A stretch of 64,000 nucleotides of DNA from Branchinecta lynchi (Eukaryota; Arthropoda; Branchiopoda; Anostraca; Branchinectidae): the NCBI GenBank assembly GCA_023053575.1, contig JAKZAP010000020.1, positions 14,627,998 to 14,691,997 of the forward strand, given 5' to 3'. Positions 1-10,949 of this stretch are shown here, one piece after another (position 1 is the first letter of the stretch; each line of letters begins with the position of its first letter). The notes under the pieces are model-generated. The model was given only the letters and a program-made list of their open reading frames with translations, did no database searches and had not been told where the DNA came from. Position numbers and translations under genes: made by a program.

Positions 1-2324
1 TGTTGTTAATAAGGGACTGAGGCTTAAATTTTCTTCCCTTAATAACCCCGTTCCACGTTTCCGGTAGGGCGTACTCGCCTGTATCTCGGTTAATGCCTGC
101 TCGGTTTTTCTTTATCTCAACGGCTTCTCGAATGGTTTGATGGAGTCCGGTGCACGTTGCAAGAATTTGGGCTTTTTCAAAATATACTGAATGGGATGGA
201 TTTTCGAAAATATGTTCTGCAAGTGCAGATTTGAAAGTATAGTTATGACGGTGTCCGTTGGAGAGGGCGTGGTCAATTTCTTGCTCATGCTCTGCAAGTC
301 GTTTTCCGAAAGTTCTCTCTGTCCTTCCTACGTAACGCTTTCCGCAATCACAAGGTATTGAATAAATGCCTCTTTGGTACTGATTTGGGACTTTATCTTT
401 TCCGGAGTTTAGGTAAGACAGCAAAGTATTTTGGGTTCTGTGAAAGACTTGGATGTTGTATTTTTTCAGACTTTTCGACAATTTTTCGGTTACTCCGCGG
501 ACGTACGGAAGGTAAACGCGGGCATTTTTTTCTTCTGCCTCACCGTTACTAGCAGAACTTACAGGATCTTTGGGGGATGAATGCAGCTTCAGTCGTCTTC
601 TGATGATCTGTTCAACCAGTTGAACGGGGTATTTGTTTCCAAACAGGACGTCCCGAATGTGGCAAAGTTCGTCATCTAGGAGATTTGTGTCGCAAATTTT
701 GATGGCTCGGTCAACTAGTGAGATAACTACTCCGCGTTTCACATATTCTGGCTGGTAAGAATCATATGGAAGGTATCGGTCGTTGTGGGTGGGTTTCCTG
801 TAGACTGAGCAGACAAAACTTCCTTCACTGTTAGCAATCAAGACATCTAGGTACGGCAGCTTCTGTGCATCATTTTCAAATTCAATCGTAAACTGGATAG
901 TCGGTTGAATTGAGTTTAAAGTGTCAACGAAACTCACAATGTCTGTTTTTTGGCCTTCCCATGCTGTGAAACCATCATCAACGTAACGTTTGTAGAAACT
1001 TGGAACCATCGGCGCGATACTGAAAGCGATTTCTTCAATTTTCCTCCGTTAATTCGGCGAGTCTCTGCGAAATAGAGCTCCCCATCGCTGCTCCTTCATG
1101 CTGCCAGTAGAATTGCCCCATGTAGATGAAATATGTTGATTCCCAAACAAGTTTAAAACAATCTAGTATTTGGCTTACAGTTAGGGGGGTTTTGTCTGCC
1201 AGTTCGGGATATTTCTCTAGTGCTTCTTTTAGGGCATCCAGGGTGAAATCTTTCCTGAGACTGGTGAACAGGGATACAGCATCAATGCTTGCTTTTTGCG
1301 TTTCTTTGGTGACAGGGTATTTTCTTAACTCTTGGACAAAATCAATTGAATTTTTGATGTAATGCGGCCCTGAATCTAGGAGTGGCCTTATTAACGAAGC
1401 TAGAAATCTGTCTAATTTCTTAGTTGGGGCTCGAACGTTTGCTACTATTGGGCGAAGGGGTCTACCTGTTTTGTGCACTTTAACTACTCCATAAAAACGC
1501 GGTGCTACCGGCCCGGTTACTTTTAGGAACTGTTTCTGGGATTTGGAAATAGGGAGACTTTCTACGAGGTTTCTTACTTTTTTGTCAATGGATGGGGTTG
1601 GATCACTTGGTATTGGGGTGTACACATCTTTGTCTGCTAGGAGGTTTCGAATTTTCGCGTCGTTCTGGTCAAGGACTACAATGGCGTTACCTTTGTCAGC
1701 TTTTGTGGTGATGAGAGATCCGTCTTTCCTTAGGCTCTTCAGGGCTTGCAATTCTTCTTTCGGGAGGTTCGGTTCTGGAGGGATGTTGATTCGGGACTGT
1801 AGCAAGTGGGCTGCATCTACTCTTGCTTTTTCAAAATCATCTACTTTTGCATCTTCGTGGAAAAGACCTGTCTCAAAACTTGCTACAAATTCTTCTACTG
1901 GTGGTTCACGGGGCGCGATGTTGAATTTACATCCATGGGACAATGCATTAATTTGTGTTGGAGATAAAGTTTTGGAGCTAAAATTTAGTACGGAAGGTCC
2001 AGGGAGAACTTTCGGACAGTAAGCCTGGGTTTTACTGTAGTTTTTGTTTTGTAGGCGAGAATATTTTTTCCGCAGCTTTTCGCGGTGTTCCCAACAGGAA
2101 TTTTCAAATCTAGCAGAGATTACTTTTTCGATTTTTGGCTTGTCATGATCATCAATATTTTCCATGAGGGTTTCTTTGAGATGGTCGAATTCGCGTGATG
2201 TCATCGCCCATTTTGACCTTAAACCGGCAATCGTGTCTTTAAGGAGAATCTGCGAAATACGTTGCTCCACTTTCTTCTTGTTCCTAGAGTCCGGGTGTCC
2301 AATGTTGTGAAGCATTATAAACAA
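1..2324 (-). pseudogene. Penelope-like retroelement, RT plus GIY-YIG, one frameshift
   Basis: Encodes a Penelope-type reverse transcriptase joined to a C-terminal GIY-YIG endonuclease. Reading leftward from an ATG at 2324 there is an N-terminal region, then ADKGNAIVV, YGVVKVHK, RPIV, SIDAVSLFTS (motif A aspartate) and AAMGSSIS. The frame closes at 1035 just after AELTEEN. One extra A in the A-run near 1036-1040 explains this: without it the frame continues as EEIEEIAFSIAP, reaches YVDD (motif C, about 980) and stays open to base 1. The continuation contains RGIYSIPCDCGKRYVGRT (about 370-320), the GIY-YIG signature with a Cys pair. The 3' end lies outside the window. Seen: motifs and frameshift. 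Known: this RT/GIY-YIG pairing defines EN-positive Penelope-like elements. Inferred: a recently inactivated copy, or an assembly error in a homopolymer. Confidence 0.95.
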
Positions 2325-2339
2325 GAGGATTATAAACTG

Positions 2340-3058
2340 AAAAAAAAAAGTTTCGAGAAACTACATTAAAGACAACCTCGATGGCAACACAAGATTATAA
2401 TTAGTGATCCACTAACAGCAGTGGAGAAACAAATAGAAACTTATAGCCAAAATATTGGTCACGACTGGAAAACCCTCTTGCTTTAGTTGTATGGTAGACG
2501 TTCTACTGTGTATTTTGTAAGTTATTCTCTTTCGTGTTTTCATTTCTTTTTCTCTTTTCCCTTATTATCTATACCCTCTTTATGCCTCGTGTTTATTTTG
2601 ATGGGTCATAAATAAAATCATCATCAAAGTGCAACATCAATTTGAAAGTAAAAAGACAAAACACTTTGTGTAAATTATCTGTAGCGTTTCTTTGACCGTT
2701 TTGTGGAGCTGACGATTGGAAGAAAAAACTTTTTCTGACATTATTGGAAGAAGTTTGAGTAGCGTATATTTAAGACGAAACGTTGTTCGACGAATTTTCG
2801 TTCAGTAATGAGGTCGTAAGAAAACGCTTGTCTTGATTCCAACTCTTATCTGTAAATCGTGATACCAGAGACCTTTTCCTTCCACAAAAATGAGCGGCTA
2901 ACATCTTTGCTCACCACATGGATATGATTCGGCGGCGTCAGGATTCTTAATTTCTTTCCATGAGCATAAAGAATCGTGATTAAAGAGTTATTATTATTAA
3001 GAGTTATATATACAAATTATGTCTGTTCTTGCTTGAGATTTGTTGCTATGCAGCAGAA
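2340..3058. other. No recognised gene
   Basis: AT-rich sequence upstream of the Penelope ORF start. Probably 5' sequence of that element plus flanking DNA. I found no hammerhead core, long open frame or terminal repeat here. Confidence 0.4.
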
Positions 3059-3059
3059 T

Positions 3060-3345
3060 GTTTCGTATGTTCCTGAAGGAACAAGACCAAAGTTTCTATG
3101 GGATCCCAAAAATCTAATATTTGATCCAGACAATTAGGTCTTGTCTTCGCCAGCCGGTCTTTGCCGGGCTAATCATCAGAGAAAACCAAGTTCAGATATA
3201 CCTCTATAAGCCATATCTATTTTTACCATACTGACCGAAACTTCCTGCTTTACTTCTGCCAAATTTCCGGTTTCGACCGAATTCCGAGCGAACTAATTCT
3301 CCAGCAAAAAAAGAAAATTAAAAAACGAATTCAGTGTATATCCTT
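3060..3345 (+). repeat. GGGATCCC-ended repeat (family R1), truncated copy
   Basis: Begins with the family end AACAAGACCAAAG..GGGATCCCAAAAAT and runs through the AACTTGGTTTTCTC- and CCGGAATCCGG-type segments. The same order is seen at 8432-9495 and, inverted, at 49208-50302. It stops before the internal tandem units. No coding capacity seen. Confidence 0.6.
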
Positions 3346-3556
3346 GTCTCTAAAGAAAATATTTTTTTTTTATTTTTTTATTTTTTTATTTATGACCCGC
3401 TTTTGCGTAACAGCGGAGTATGAATAAAATATAAAAGTAAAATATACATATTAAAACACTTAAACAAAACTATGTAACTAAACACGACAACATTCTTTTC
3501 ATATAAATAAAAAACACACTAAATAGACTTTTATTTTGTACACAGTGACAAGCACA

Positions 3557-3883
3557 TTAATCGGGTTCAGGAATGAAAAACAGGCTAATAATTTCATGGG
3601 CTGAGAGGGCAGGATGTTTGTGGAGGGAAAATAGATTTGAATGCGAACGAAGAAGTGTATTAATACTATCCTGAACATTAAAATTCGAAACCAATTTACG
3701 ATTACGAAAAGATTGTGGAAGATACATCAGAAATTTACAATACTTAAAAAAACAACTTCTCAAATTTTTAACATCTTTTTTCCTTAGGATATGGTAAACT
3801 CCGGAACAATTGTGGATATATGGGCCGCAAAAAGCACTATACAACCTTCCGAGCGCCTTGCGTGAAAATATAATCAACTTCAA
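3557..3883 (-). pseudogene. Possible LINE C-terminal fragment
   Basis: A 108-codon frame with a segment (RSCFFKYCKFLMYLP) resembling the basic C-terminal tail of non-LTR retrotransposon polymerases. A related but frame-broken sequence lies at about 54600-54730 (minus), where NFNV and the following region align. No RT catalytic motif is included. Followed on its 3' side by AT-rich sequence like a LINE 3' UTR. The assignment rests on style and recurrence, so it is tentative. Confidence 0.35.
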
Positions 3884-4336
3884 ATAAAACTTTTGCTTTT
3901 GCGACGAACTAGTTGTTCGGCGAGAAAATGGTTTTCACCGCCGTGTTCAGAATGTCTTCTTACCTCTAAATCTACCATTTAGTCAACTTCAAATAAATCT
4001 TTTACTTTTAACAATTTTTTCCGGTTTTTGACGGATTCCGGACGAACTACTTGTCCGGCGAGGAAACGGTTTTCGCCATCGTGTTCAGCGTGTCTTCTTA
4101 CGCCATAATCGACCATCACATTAGCTGTTTAAAAATATTTTGTTTGCTCCTTATTCAGACCCCCTCCCCCACCCCTAAATTTAGGGCTACAGAGCCTGTC
4201 TACGAAGAATCCTCACTTCAGGTTTCATCAAAATATCCCATTCCCTTCGAGAGTTATCGTGCTAACAGTCGGACAGACGGACAACTTTTGCGATGTCATT
4301 GGTATTCACTTACCTTTTGGGATCGCAAAAACAGGC
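3878..4336 (+). repeat. R1 family repeat, 3' part
   Basis: Holds units with the pattern AACTTTTRCTTTT, TTTCCGG, GGATTCCGG, ACTTGTCCGGCGAG, TTCAGYGTGTCTTCTTAC, then the family end: CATCAAAATATCYCATTCCCTTCGAG, GACGGACAACTTTTGCGATGTCAT and a TTTTGGGATC boundary. The 99-codon frame across it is incidental, because its sequence follows the repeat consensus in other copies. Confidence 0.7.
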
Positions 4337-4634
4337 TGTGGATTTTCTAAACTAAGGTAATGGGAGGCAAAGATTCAACAGGAAAACGGATTCTTACAAA
4401 GATTAAAAATAACTATTCATGCTTTGCTGGCACACAATCTTGATGCATGGTTTATAAACCGAGTTGAAAACATATTAAGAGTAATAACGCTATACAGAAA
4501 ATAATACGAATTTACTTTGGAAAGAACATCGCTGGCTACAGAAAATCAAATCGAAATAAACGATTAAACAGACCAAATAATGAACAACTAGAAATGAAAA
4601 ATGTAGTGATTGGAAATCTTAATAATCCCTATTA

Positions 4635-5008
4635 CACTGTCAGAAGTTTCGTAAATTAGTGTATAATACTTTCAAGAATAACACATTTTCACTTAAAAAT
4701 AAAGTGTTATGACCAATTAAGTTTACACTATTTCATGCCTAGATCTCCAACAACAACTTTAATCGGTAAAAATACTAACGGGAACGAAAAAAAACATAAG
4801 AGATACCATATATCCCAAAGTGTTATCTGTTGAAACCGCGCATCCTTCTGTTGTCGTTATGTAACTGCTGACAATGTAGTATTTTACCTATTGAAGGTGT
4901 TGTTGGAGATCTAGGCACGAAATAGCTGGTCATAACACTTTATTTCTAAGTGAAAGGTGTTATTCTTGAAAGTGTTCTGCGCAGTCTGTTATGAAACTTC
5001 TGACAGTG
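4635..5008. mobile_element. Tc1/mariner-type foldback MITE (family T1)
   Basis: Long inverted repeats start CACTGTCAGAAGTTTC and end GAAACTTCTGACAGTG, flanked on both sides by TA, as expected for a TA target duplication. The arms stay complementary well inside (GTGTTATGACC and GGTCATAACAC; CCTAGATCTCCAACA and TGTTGGAGATCTAGG). No ORF. Other copies: 17343-17612 and the ends of 26639-28597. Superfamily is inferred from TA plus inverted repeats. Confidence 0.75.
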
Positions 5009-5091
5009 TACTTCCTGTCTTTCCAAATAAAAACAATTGTCTTATTTTAATCATAAGTTTTAGGCATATGTATTCTTTGGATCCTGGTTTG

Positions 5092-5284
5092 CAGGCCCGT
5101 ATCCAGGAATTTATGTCGGGGGGGGGGGTTGCCTTTCGGTTTTTTTTTGCCTGAGGGTCGGACAAAACAGTACACAACATACATACATCAGAGGGAAAAG
5201 CCTATAAAAATTATTATTTTTGTATTTTCGGGGGGAGGGGGGGGGGGGTCATACCCCCCCCCCCCCCCCCTGGATACGGCTTTG
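5092..5284. mobile_element. hAT-type MITE with poly-G/C tracts (family H1)
   Basis: A 193-bp element with ends CAGGCCCGTATCCAGG and CCTGGATACGGCTTTG. Flanks are CTGGTTTG and CTGGTGTG, a 7/8 match to an 8-bp duplication. Inside are long G runs, a conserved block TTTTGTCCGAC..CAGGC-like, TAGGCTTTTCCCTC-like sequence, and a C run. Related copies at 6922, 10151, 14220, 22733, 29523 and 39396. The overlapping open frames are incidental. Confidence 0.75.
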
Positions 5285-5499
5285 CTGGTGTGTTTATCTT
5301 TTTCCTTTTTTTTCGTGTGGAAAGTTTGGCATGGCGTGTGTAAGTATGACGGAATTGAATGATTCTTTCTTTTTCTTTTTATGTGTGAGTATTACAAAGG
5401 AACGACTTCTTTATATTATTACGTATAGTCAGTGTATAAAACGGGACCGAGCTAACGAATTCGTATCCCTGCCGCCCGCCCCCCCCCCCCCCCCCGTGA

Positions 5500-5796
5500 T
5501 CGATTAGCTTGTTCCACCCTTAATAGTAACTATTAGTTACTATTTCCGTATAGCCTCACCAAAAGTTACTACGCTCCAAGCTTCTGGAAATAGTAACTAA
5601 TAGTAACTATTTGCTTACCACGCTCGGGAGCGTAGTAACTACGGATCTCTGTAACGTGATTGGTCGGATTCCCCCGTGGCATGATATTCTGCTGGAAAAT
5701 AGAAAAATCGTTCCAGCCTTGACGGCAAGCCAGAATTCGTGACGTCATGCGTAGTAACTACGGTACGTAGGATGGAACACGCTCATATATTGGTTA
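5500..5796 (+). mobile_element. MITE with GTTCCACCC ends (family M1)
   Basis: About 300 bp with terminal GCTTGTTCCACCC and GGATGGAACACGC, internal AGTAACTAATAGTAACTA palindromes, and GTGACGTCATGC near the 3' end. A second copy lies in opposite orientation at 19315-19608 with the same order of blocks, which defines the limits. No clear target duplication, so superfamily is left open. Confidence 0.7.
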
Positions 5797-6921
5797 GGTT
5801 AGGTTATTCTTTATTTTACACAAAATAACATTAAACAACTTGTAACAAAAAAACATAAGAACTAAACAATACATCTTCAGATAGACCAGTCACCCGAGAA
5901 CCTGGGCGTCCATGTTTTCCTGGTGGTGACCACTAAATGCACAGTACCGATCACAGAACGTTGTCAGCAGTGGAATCAACCTCCAACGACAAACAAACCA
6001 AAACAACTCAACAAAAATAACTTTCTCTCCTCCACCTGGGCAAAAAAAAAAATGTATCTATTAATTTAATCTAAAACAAACTACTAATTCAATATATTTG
6101 CTAGAAATCATACTTACCATACATTTATGTTATGAAGTGTTTTTGAAACTAAAGAACCTAACCTGAATAGCAAACAGTTAAAAATCTTTGAAATGCTACC
6201 CAGCCTGCTAAGCGCACCGTATATGCGTGGGACTTTCCACCTCTGGTGCCTTGGACAAGGACACCATGAGCCGATAGCATGTCCAAAGTCATATACATCC
6301 TCTTCATTCATGCATAAGATCAGCATAAACAGCTATTATTCACTAACCCATGGTTATCAATATTATAAAACTGACGAGCCGCCTATTTGTTAGAGCTAAT
6401 TCGTTTATCTATGGCAAATCCTATTACTTTTTTCTTGATGGGGATTATTAACGGGACTAACATTTATTGGCAACACGTCTTTTGTTTTGGCTCACCTGTG
6501 TTTAGGAAGGTGTAACAAATCCTAAACAAACTCTGAGCTGTCGCTGACACGGAAAAGTGACACTCACACTTAGATAGGGCCTCGACATAATCCGTTTATT
6601 ATTCATACTCACCTATTTTTGTGTGCATATGTTTTTGCTTTGTATTGCCTAGCCTATTAGTTAGCTTTTGCTATCGCGGCAATTTTTCATGAAACCTTAA
6701 AACCAACTCTACTTTGTAAATCGTGATACTACCAACCTTTTTATTTAAGCGGGGGGGGGGGGGGTCATACAGACTGAGAAAACCTCGCATACATTGATCT
6801 TGTTAAGATTGCTACTCGCATGAGGTGCCACCCGGATGCGTTCGGTGAAGCCAGGATTATTAATTTCCTTCCTTGAGCGCTATGAATCCAGTGCGCGGAT
6901 GGTGTCCCTTATGGTTGTAAA
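5797..6921. other. No recognised gene; AT-rich intergenic or intron DNA
   Basis: Includes GGTTAGGTTAGGTTATTC at about 5795 followed by AT-rich DNA, which may be a retroelement 3' end. At 6750-6765 there is an isolated G run. The short open frames here show no recognisable domain. Confidence 0.3.
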
Positions 6922-7118
6922 CAAGGCAGTATCCAGGGGGGGGGTAGGGGGCTGACCCCCCCCCCCCCCCCCCGAAACATACAAAAATAATCATTTTTAT
7001 AAGCTTTCCCCTCTTATCGATGTGTTTTTTGTACTTTTTTGTCCGACAAGCAGGCACACACACACCCCGAAAGGCAAACCCCCCCCCCCCCCCCCGAAAA
7101 TTCCTGGATACGGGCCTG
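6922..7118. mobile_element. hAT-type MITE, H1 family
   Basis: 197 bp, from CAAGGCAGTATCCAGG to TTCCTGGATACGGGCCTG. Flanked by GTTGTAAA and GTCGTATA (6/8, a weak duplication). Holds the C runs and the TTTTTTGTACTTTTTTGTCCGAC block seen in the other copies. Confidence 0.7.
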
Positions 7119-8431
7119 GTCGTATATGTATGTTAAACTATGGGTTTTTGATTAGGGCGTGGAAATGTGTAAATCTGGCCCTGATTACTGATGATATGTG
7201 TTGAAGAACATAGCCTAGCCTTCAAGGTGTAGGTTGGGTGCAATTTCCTTTTAAAGGAAGTTTCGTCTTCGAAACGCCTTTACAAGTCAATTCCGCTTCA
7301 CAGGCATGGTTTTTCCTCAGATCGCTTTTGCGGAAAAATAATCTGGATCGCAGGCCGAGGCCCATAGCTGATGCTGTAAATTAATCCATTACAGAGTTTT
7401 TTACTTTTGTCTAGTCCATTCCACTTTTTTAATTGCGCCAACTGTTGTTTTGGTTTTTATCTTTTTTTTATCGTTTGAACAGCTTCATCCTGCTACAATG
7501 AATCTTGAGAAAAGATCAAAAGGTAAAAGGAATGGGACTTGCAGATCATCCAAGATAATTTTTCGCGAATGACTCACATGAAGTGTTTTTTTGCATCATA
7601 ATGCAAGCAGCGTGAAATTTCGTAAGGTGTATATAACTTGCGCTTCGCTCATTTTGGCAGCTGACATACAACATCAAATCTTTAAGATCATTCAAGAACA
7701 TTGCCGCTACTTTTGGCATCAATTACCTTTTAGAAGAGCATTGCACCTTCACCTTAAGTCCATTTTGAGGATCTAAATTGGTAAAGTTCACTTCAGACAG
7801 TTTCACGCTAAGTGACAGTACTCTAAGCTGAACGAAGGCGTGATGTTGTAGATAAATCTGGAGCCGCTTTGTTTTTATTGATGTCAGCACATGCAGCCTT
7901 CGGCCCAAGTACCTTATAGCGATCGTAACGTCTGTCAGTCGGCCTCTTTTTCGCACTTCTGCTACTTCAGGTACTTTCAAAAAAACTAGAACGATGAAAC
8001 TTGGCATAGGCTACATATGAAGGACACTGATACTCAAGGAAAACCGGATCCGATCATCCGTCTGGGGGCGAAGGGAGGGTCTTGTGACACGCGTAAGTTG
8101 CGAACAGGTGATCCGATTCGAGTGAAACTTGATTGGTTGTACGAGTTCAAGTTCAGTTCTTTTTTTTAAATCATGACGCTTACTACAGATGCATTAGACA
8201 AGCACTGTTGAAAATAAACAGTTGATTCCCGTGATAAGAGCATATTGAAGCAAATAATTAGGCTTGATTCCCTTACTTACGAGGTCTGGGGAAGACCGGA
8301 GATCCACAAGACCCGATTGTCTGGATGAAGAAGTCCAATAATTATTTCCCTTTCGGAGTCCATCGAATCCTTTGGCCTCGTTCGTCGTGTACTTATTCTA
8401 TCATCCAGCCGCTTTGCTGCTATTGATGGGT
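7119..8431. other. Mixed repeat fragments, no gene
   Basis: Unresolved sequence. About 7900-8150 has segments in the style of family R3 (GATGAAACTTGGCATAGG, GATCCGATTCGAGTGAAACTT). About 8280-8390 resembles the segment at 30240-30140 in opposite orientation. I see no convincing coding region. Confidence 0.35.
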
Positions 8432-9495
8432 AACAAGACCAAAGGTTTCGATGGGATCCCAAAAATGTAATATTTACAGACAATCGGGTTTTTGTAGCGG
8501 TCCAATGGTAATCATCGGAGAAGACGAAGTTCAAATATGGATTCATCATGTGAGTTTACCCTTATAGCCTGCGTCATGTCTACTTTGACGAAAGTTCCTG
8601 CCTTACTTCTGCCAAATTTCCGGTTTCAGCCGGATTCCGGGCGAACTACTTGTCTTGCAAAAAATTGAAGTTCAGAAACAGATTCAGCGTAGCCATTCCA
8701 TCCATATCTCCATATTCAAGTTCACATAAAACTTCAACTTCTAACAAATTTTCCAATTTCAGCAGGATTCGTGGTGAAATGTGTCCAGGTATAAAATTAT
8801 TGTCATACACGAATTCAGCATGCCTTCTTACCCGTAAATTGAACACGAATTCATATAAAACTCTTACTTTTAGCAGATTTTCCGGTTATGGCCGGATTCC
8901 GGGCGATCTACTTGTCCGGCGACAAAATAATTTTCATATTCGGATTCAGCATGTTTCACTGTCCTGAAATCGAACCTCTAATCAACTTCAGATTAATCTT
9001 TTATTTTTGACAAACTTTCCGGTTTGGGCCGGATTCCGGCCGATCTACTTGTCCGATGAGAAAATCATTTTCATTTCGGATTCAGCATGTCTCCTTACCC
9101 CTAAATCGGATATCTAATCAACTTCAGATAAAACTTTTACTTTTGACAAACTTTCCGGTTTTAGCGGATTCCGGGTCAACTACTTGTCCGGCGAGGAAAT
9201 GGTTTTCATATTCGTGTTCATCATGTCGTCTTTACCCCGTAATCAACTATCTCATTAGCTTTTAAAAAATATTTGTTTCGCCCTTAATTTGAAACCCCTC
9301 CCCCTCCCCTAAATATGCAGCTATCGTTTCCATCTACGAACTCGACGTTTCCCTTGACTCAGAAGAGTCCTCACACCAAGTTTCATCAAAATATCTCATT
9401 CCCTTCGAGAATTATCGTGCTGACAGATGGACGGACTGACGGACAACTTTTGCGATGTCATAGGTATGACATCGTCATAGGAATCCCAATAAAAC
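8432..9495 (+). repeat. Near full-length R1 repeat next to exon A
   Basis: Starts AACAAGACCAAAGGTTTCG then GGGATCCCAAAAATG and ends near CATAGGAATCCCAATAAAAC. Between are about four diverged tandem units of roughly 125 bp (TTTCCGGTTTnnGCCGGATTCCGGGCGAnCTACTTGTCCG..TTCAGCATGTC), then the CATCAAAATATCTCATTCCCTTCGAG and GACGGACAACTTTTGCGATGTCAT end. No protein coding seen. It stops about 30 bp before the 3' splice site of exon A. Confidence 0.8.
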
Positions 9496-9525
9496 AGATT
9501 CATTCCTTCATGATGGTCGTTTTAG

Positions 9526-9774
9526 GTCAGACTGGCACGCCTGCCACCAGCAACAGCTTCGACTTGGAGACCAGCAGCGTTGACGAGGAGGTGCAGGTGG
9601 CCATGCAGGCTTTGCAGACTGCTCGAGCAGACTTGCAGACAATACAGGAGGAGTTGAACCAAACGGCTATGCGTCTAATGCAGAAAGAGAGGGAGATCGA
9701 AATGAACCGTGAGACTTTCGGAGAGCTCAGAGGAACGCTCGAGGCAGCACAGTTAGAGATCCGCAGATTACAAA
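9526..9774 (+). CDS. Exon A of a coiled-coil protein gene
   Basis: Acceptor GTTTTAG before 9526 and donor AAA|GTGAGT at 9775. Enters in phase 1 (GT CAG ACT) and encodes QTGTPATSNSFDLETSSVDE, then a heptad-rich coiled coil (EEVQVAMQALQTARADLQ through LEAAQLEIRRLQ), with few Gly and no Pro. Exits in phase 1, matching exon B so that the junction codon becomes ATG (Met). Codon use and composition differ clearly from the surrounding repeats. No catalytic motif, signal peptide or membrane segment. The family is not recognised; earlier exons must lie left of the window or have been missed. Confidence 0.78.
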
Positions 9775-10150
9775 GTGAGTAAAAGACTTCCCAGGTATCT
9801 GAGATATCTGAGTATTCCGCACAGTCATGCTAACACAATTTTCACAGATATCCCTTCCGCTCATTACCTACCTCCCAGTCACAACTCTCAATCCCCCTGT
9901 CTTTTCTCGTACGCCATCGATTTGTATATTTGTTTTCTTAAACGCGTATTGCCTCTACGATAGCTGCCCCTTTCTAATTCCGGAGTCTGGGGAAAAGACT
10001 TCCAGGTCTTTTTTATGTAGTGTCCCAATTCCCTCGACGAAAACAGGTAAACGAATTTAGAAGAAAAATCTTAAAGGCGAAGCCTGGGTTCAAGAGGGTG
10101 CGATAGGTGCAAAATAGACCAAAGTCTCTTGATGCCGGTATCAATCAGAG

Positions 10151-10343
10151 CAAGGCCGTATCCAGGGGGAGTTAGGGGGTTGACCCCCGCCCCCCCCCCC
10201 ACCGAAAAATATACAAACATAATCATTTTTGTAGACTTTTCCCTATGATCTATGACTTATTTGTACTTTTTTGTCCGACCCGCAGGCAACCCCCCCCCCG
10301 AAAGGCAAAAAACCCCCGAAATAAATTTCTGGATACGGGCCAG
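10151..10343. mobile_element. hAT-type MITE, H1 family
   Basis: 193 bp, CAAGGCCGTATCCAGG to TTCTGGATACGGGCCAG, between AATCAGAG and AATCAAAG (7/8). Same length as the 5092 copy. Contains C runs and TGTACTTTTTTGTCCGACCC. Confidence 0.8.
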
Positions 10344-10669
10344 AATCAAAGGCATTGAGCTTTATCTAGGTTTGTCGGCTCTACTTCATCCTCAAAAGAA
10401 TACCGGTTAAAGGAGTCATGAAGTTTGATTATTTATATTATGTCCCTACCAGTTTCAAGGTTTAGAGGGTAGGCAAGGGGTTGAAATGGGCTTCGGTGGT
10501 AAGGACGAACAACTAAGATATACTGGACCCCGCCGTAGGCTATTTTTGTCATGTGATTTCAGTATTTTTTGGTAGAAATCGTCAGTTAAATGCCTCGCCA
10601 AATAAACGGTTGATTCTTCAGAAGAGACGGCGTTATCTGCCTGTATAAAACGGTCTCCGCCACTACCCC

Positions 10670-10915
10670 CACCCGTCGATTCACCCACCCGTCAATACGC
10701 CCAAGTAGGCGAATCGACGGGTAGTTGAATCAACGGGTGGGTGAATCAAGGGTTGGGCGAATTAGTGGTTGGGCGAATCAGCGGGTGTGCGAATCGACGG
10801 ATATTTTGGGTCTTGTGACGGTTAGGCGAAATGTCCAAAAAAGTGGGGAATGTGACGTATTTTTGGGGTATTATGACGGGTGGGCGAATCGACGGACTTG
10901 GCTGGGGCAAGCCAG
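10670..10915 (+). repeat. Minisatellite, about 18-bp unit
   Basis: Repeated units of the form GGGTGGGCGAATCGACGG and variants (GTTGAATCAACGGGTGGG, GCGAATCAGCGGGTGTGC). Unit length and sequence drift, so the array is old. A short related stretch (CGTCAATACGCCC and GACGAAAAGACGGGT) occurs at about 48155-48200 inside a MITE. Confidence 0.7.
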
Positions 10916-10949
10916 CATTAGTTCTCATCTGGTCGGGGAACCGTCGTAA

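Noticed and set aside
1126..2022. Plus-strand frames opposite the Penelope RT
   Set aside because: Antisense shadows of the RT coding strand.
2705..2745. CTGACGATTGGAAGAAA as a hammerhead near the Penelope element
   Set aside because: The bases between CTGACGA and GAAA cannot form stem II and no flanking stem I is seen.
5790..5815. GGTTAGGTTAGGTT, telomere-like TTAGG units
   Set aside because: Only two and a half units within ordinary sequence; no array and no telomere context.
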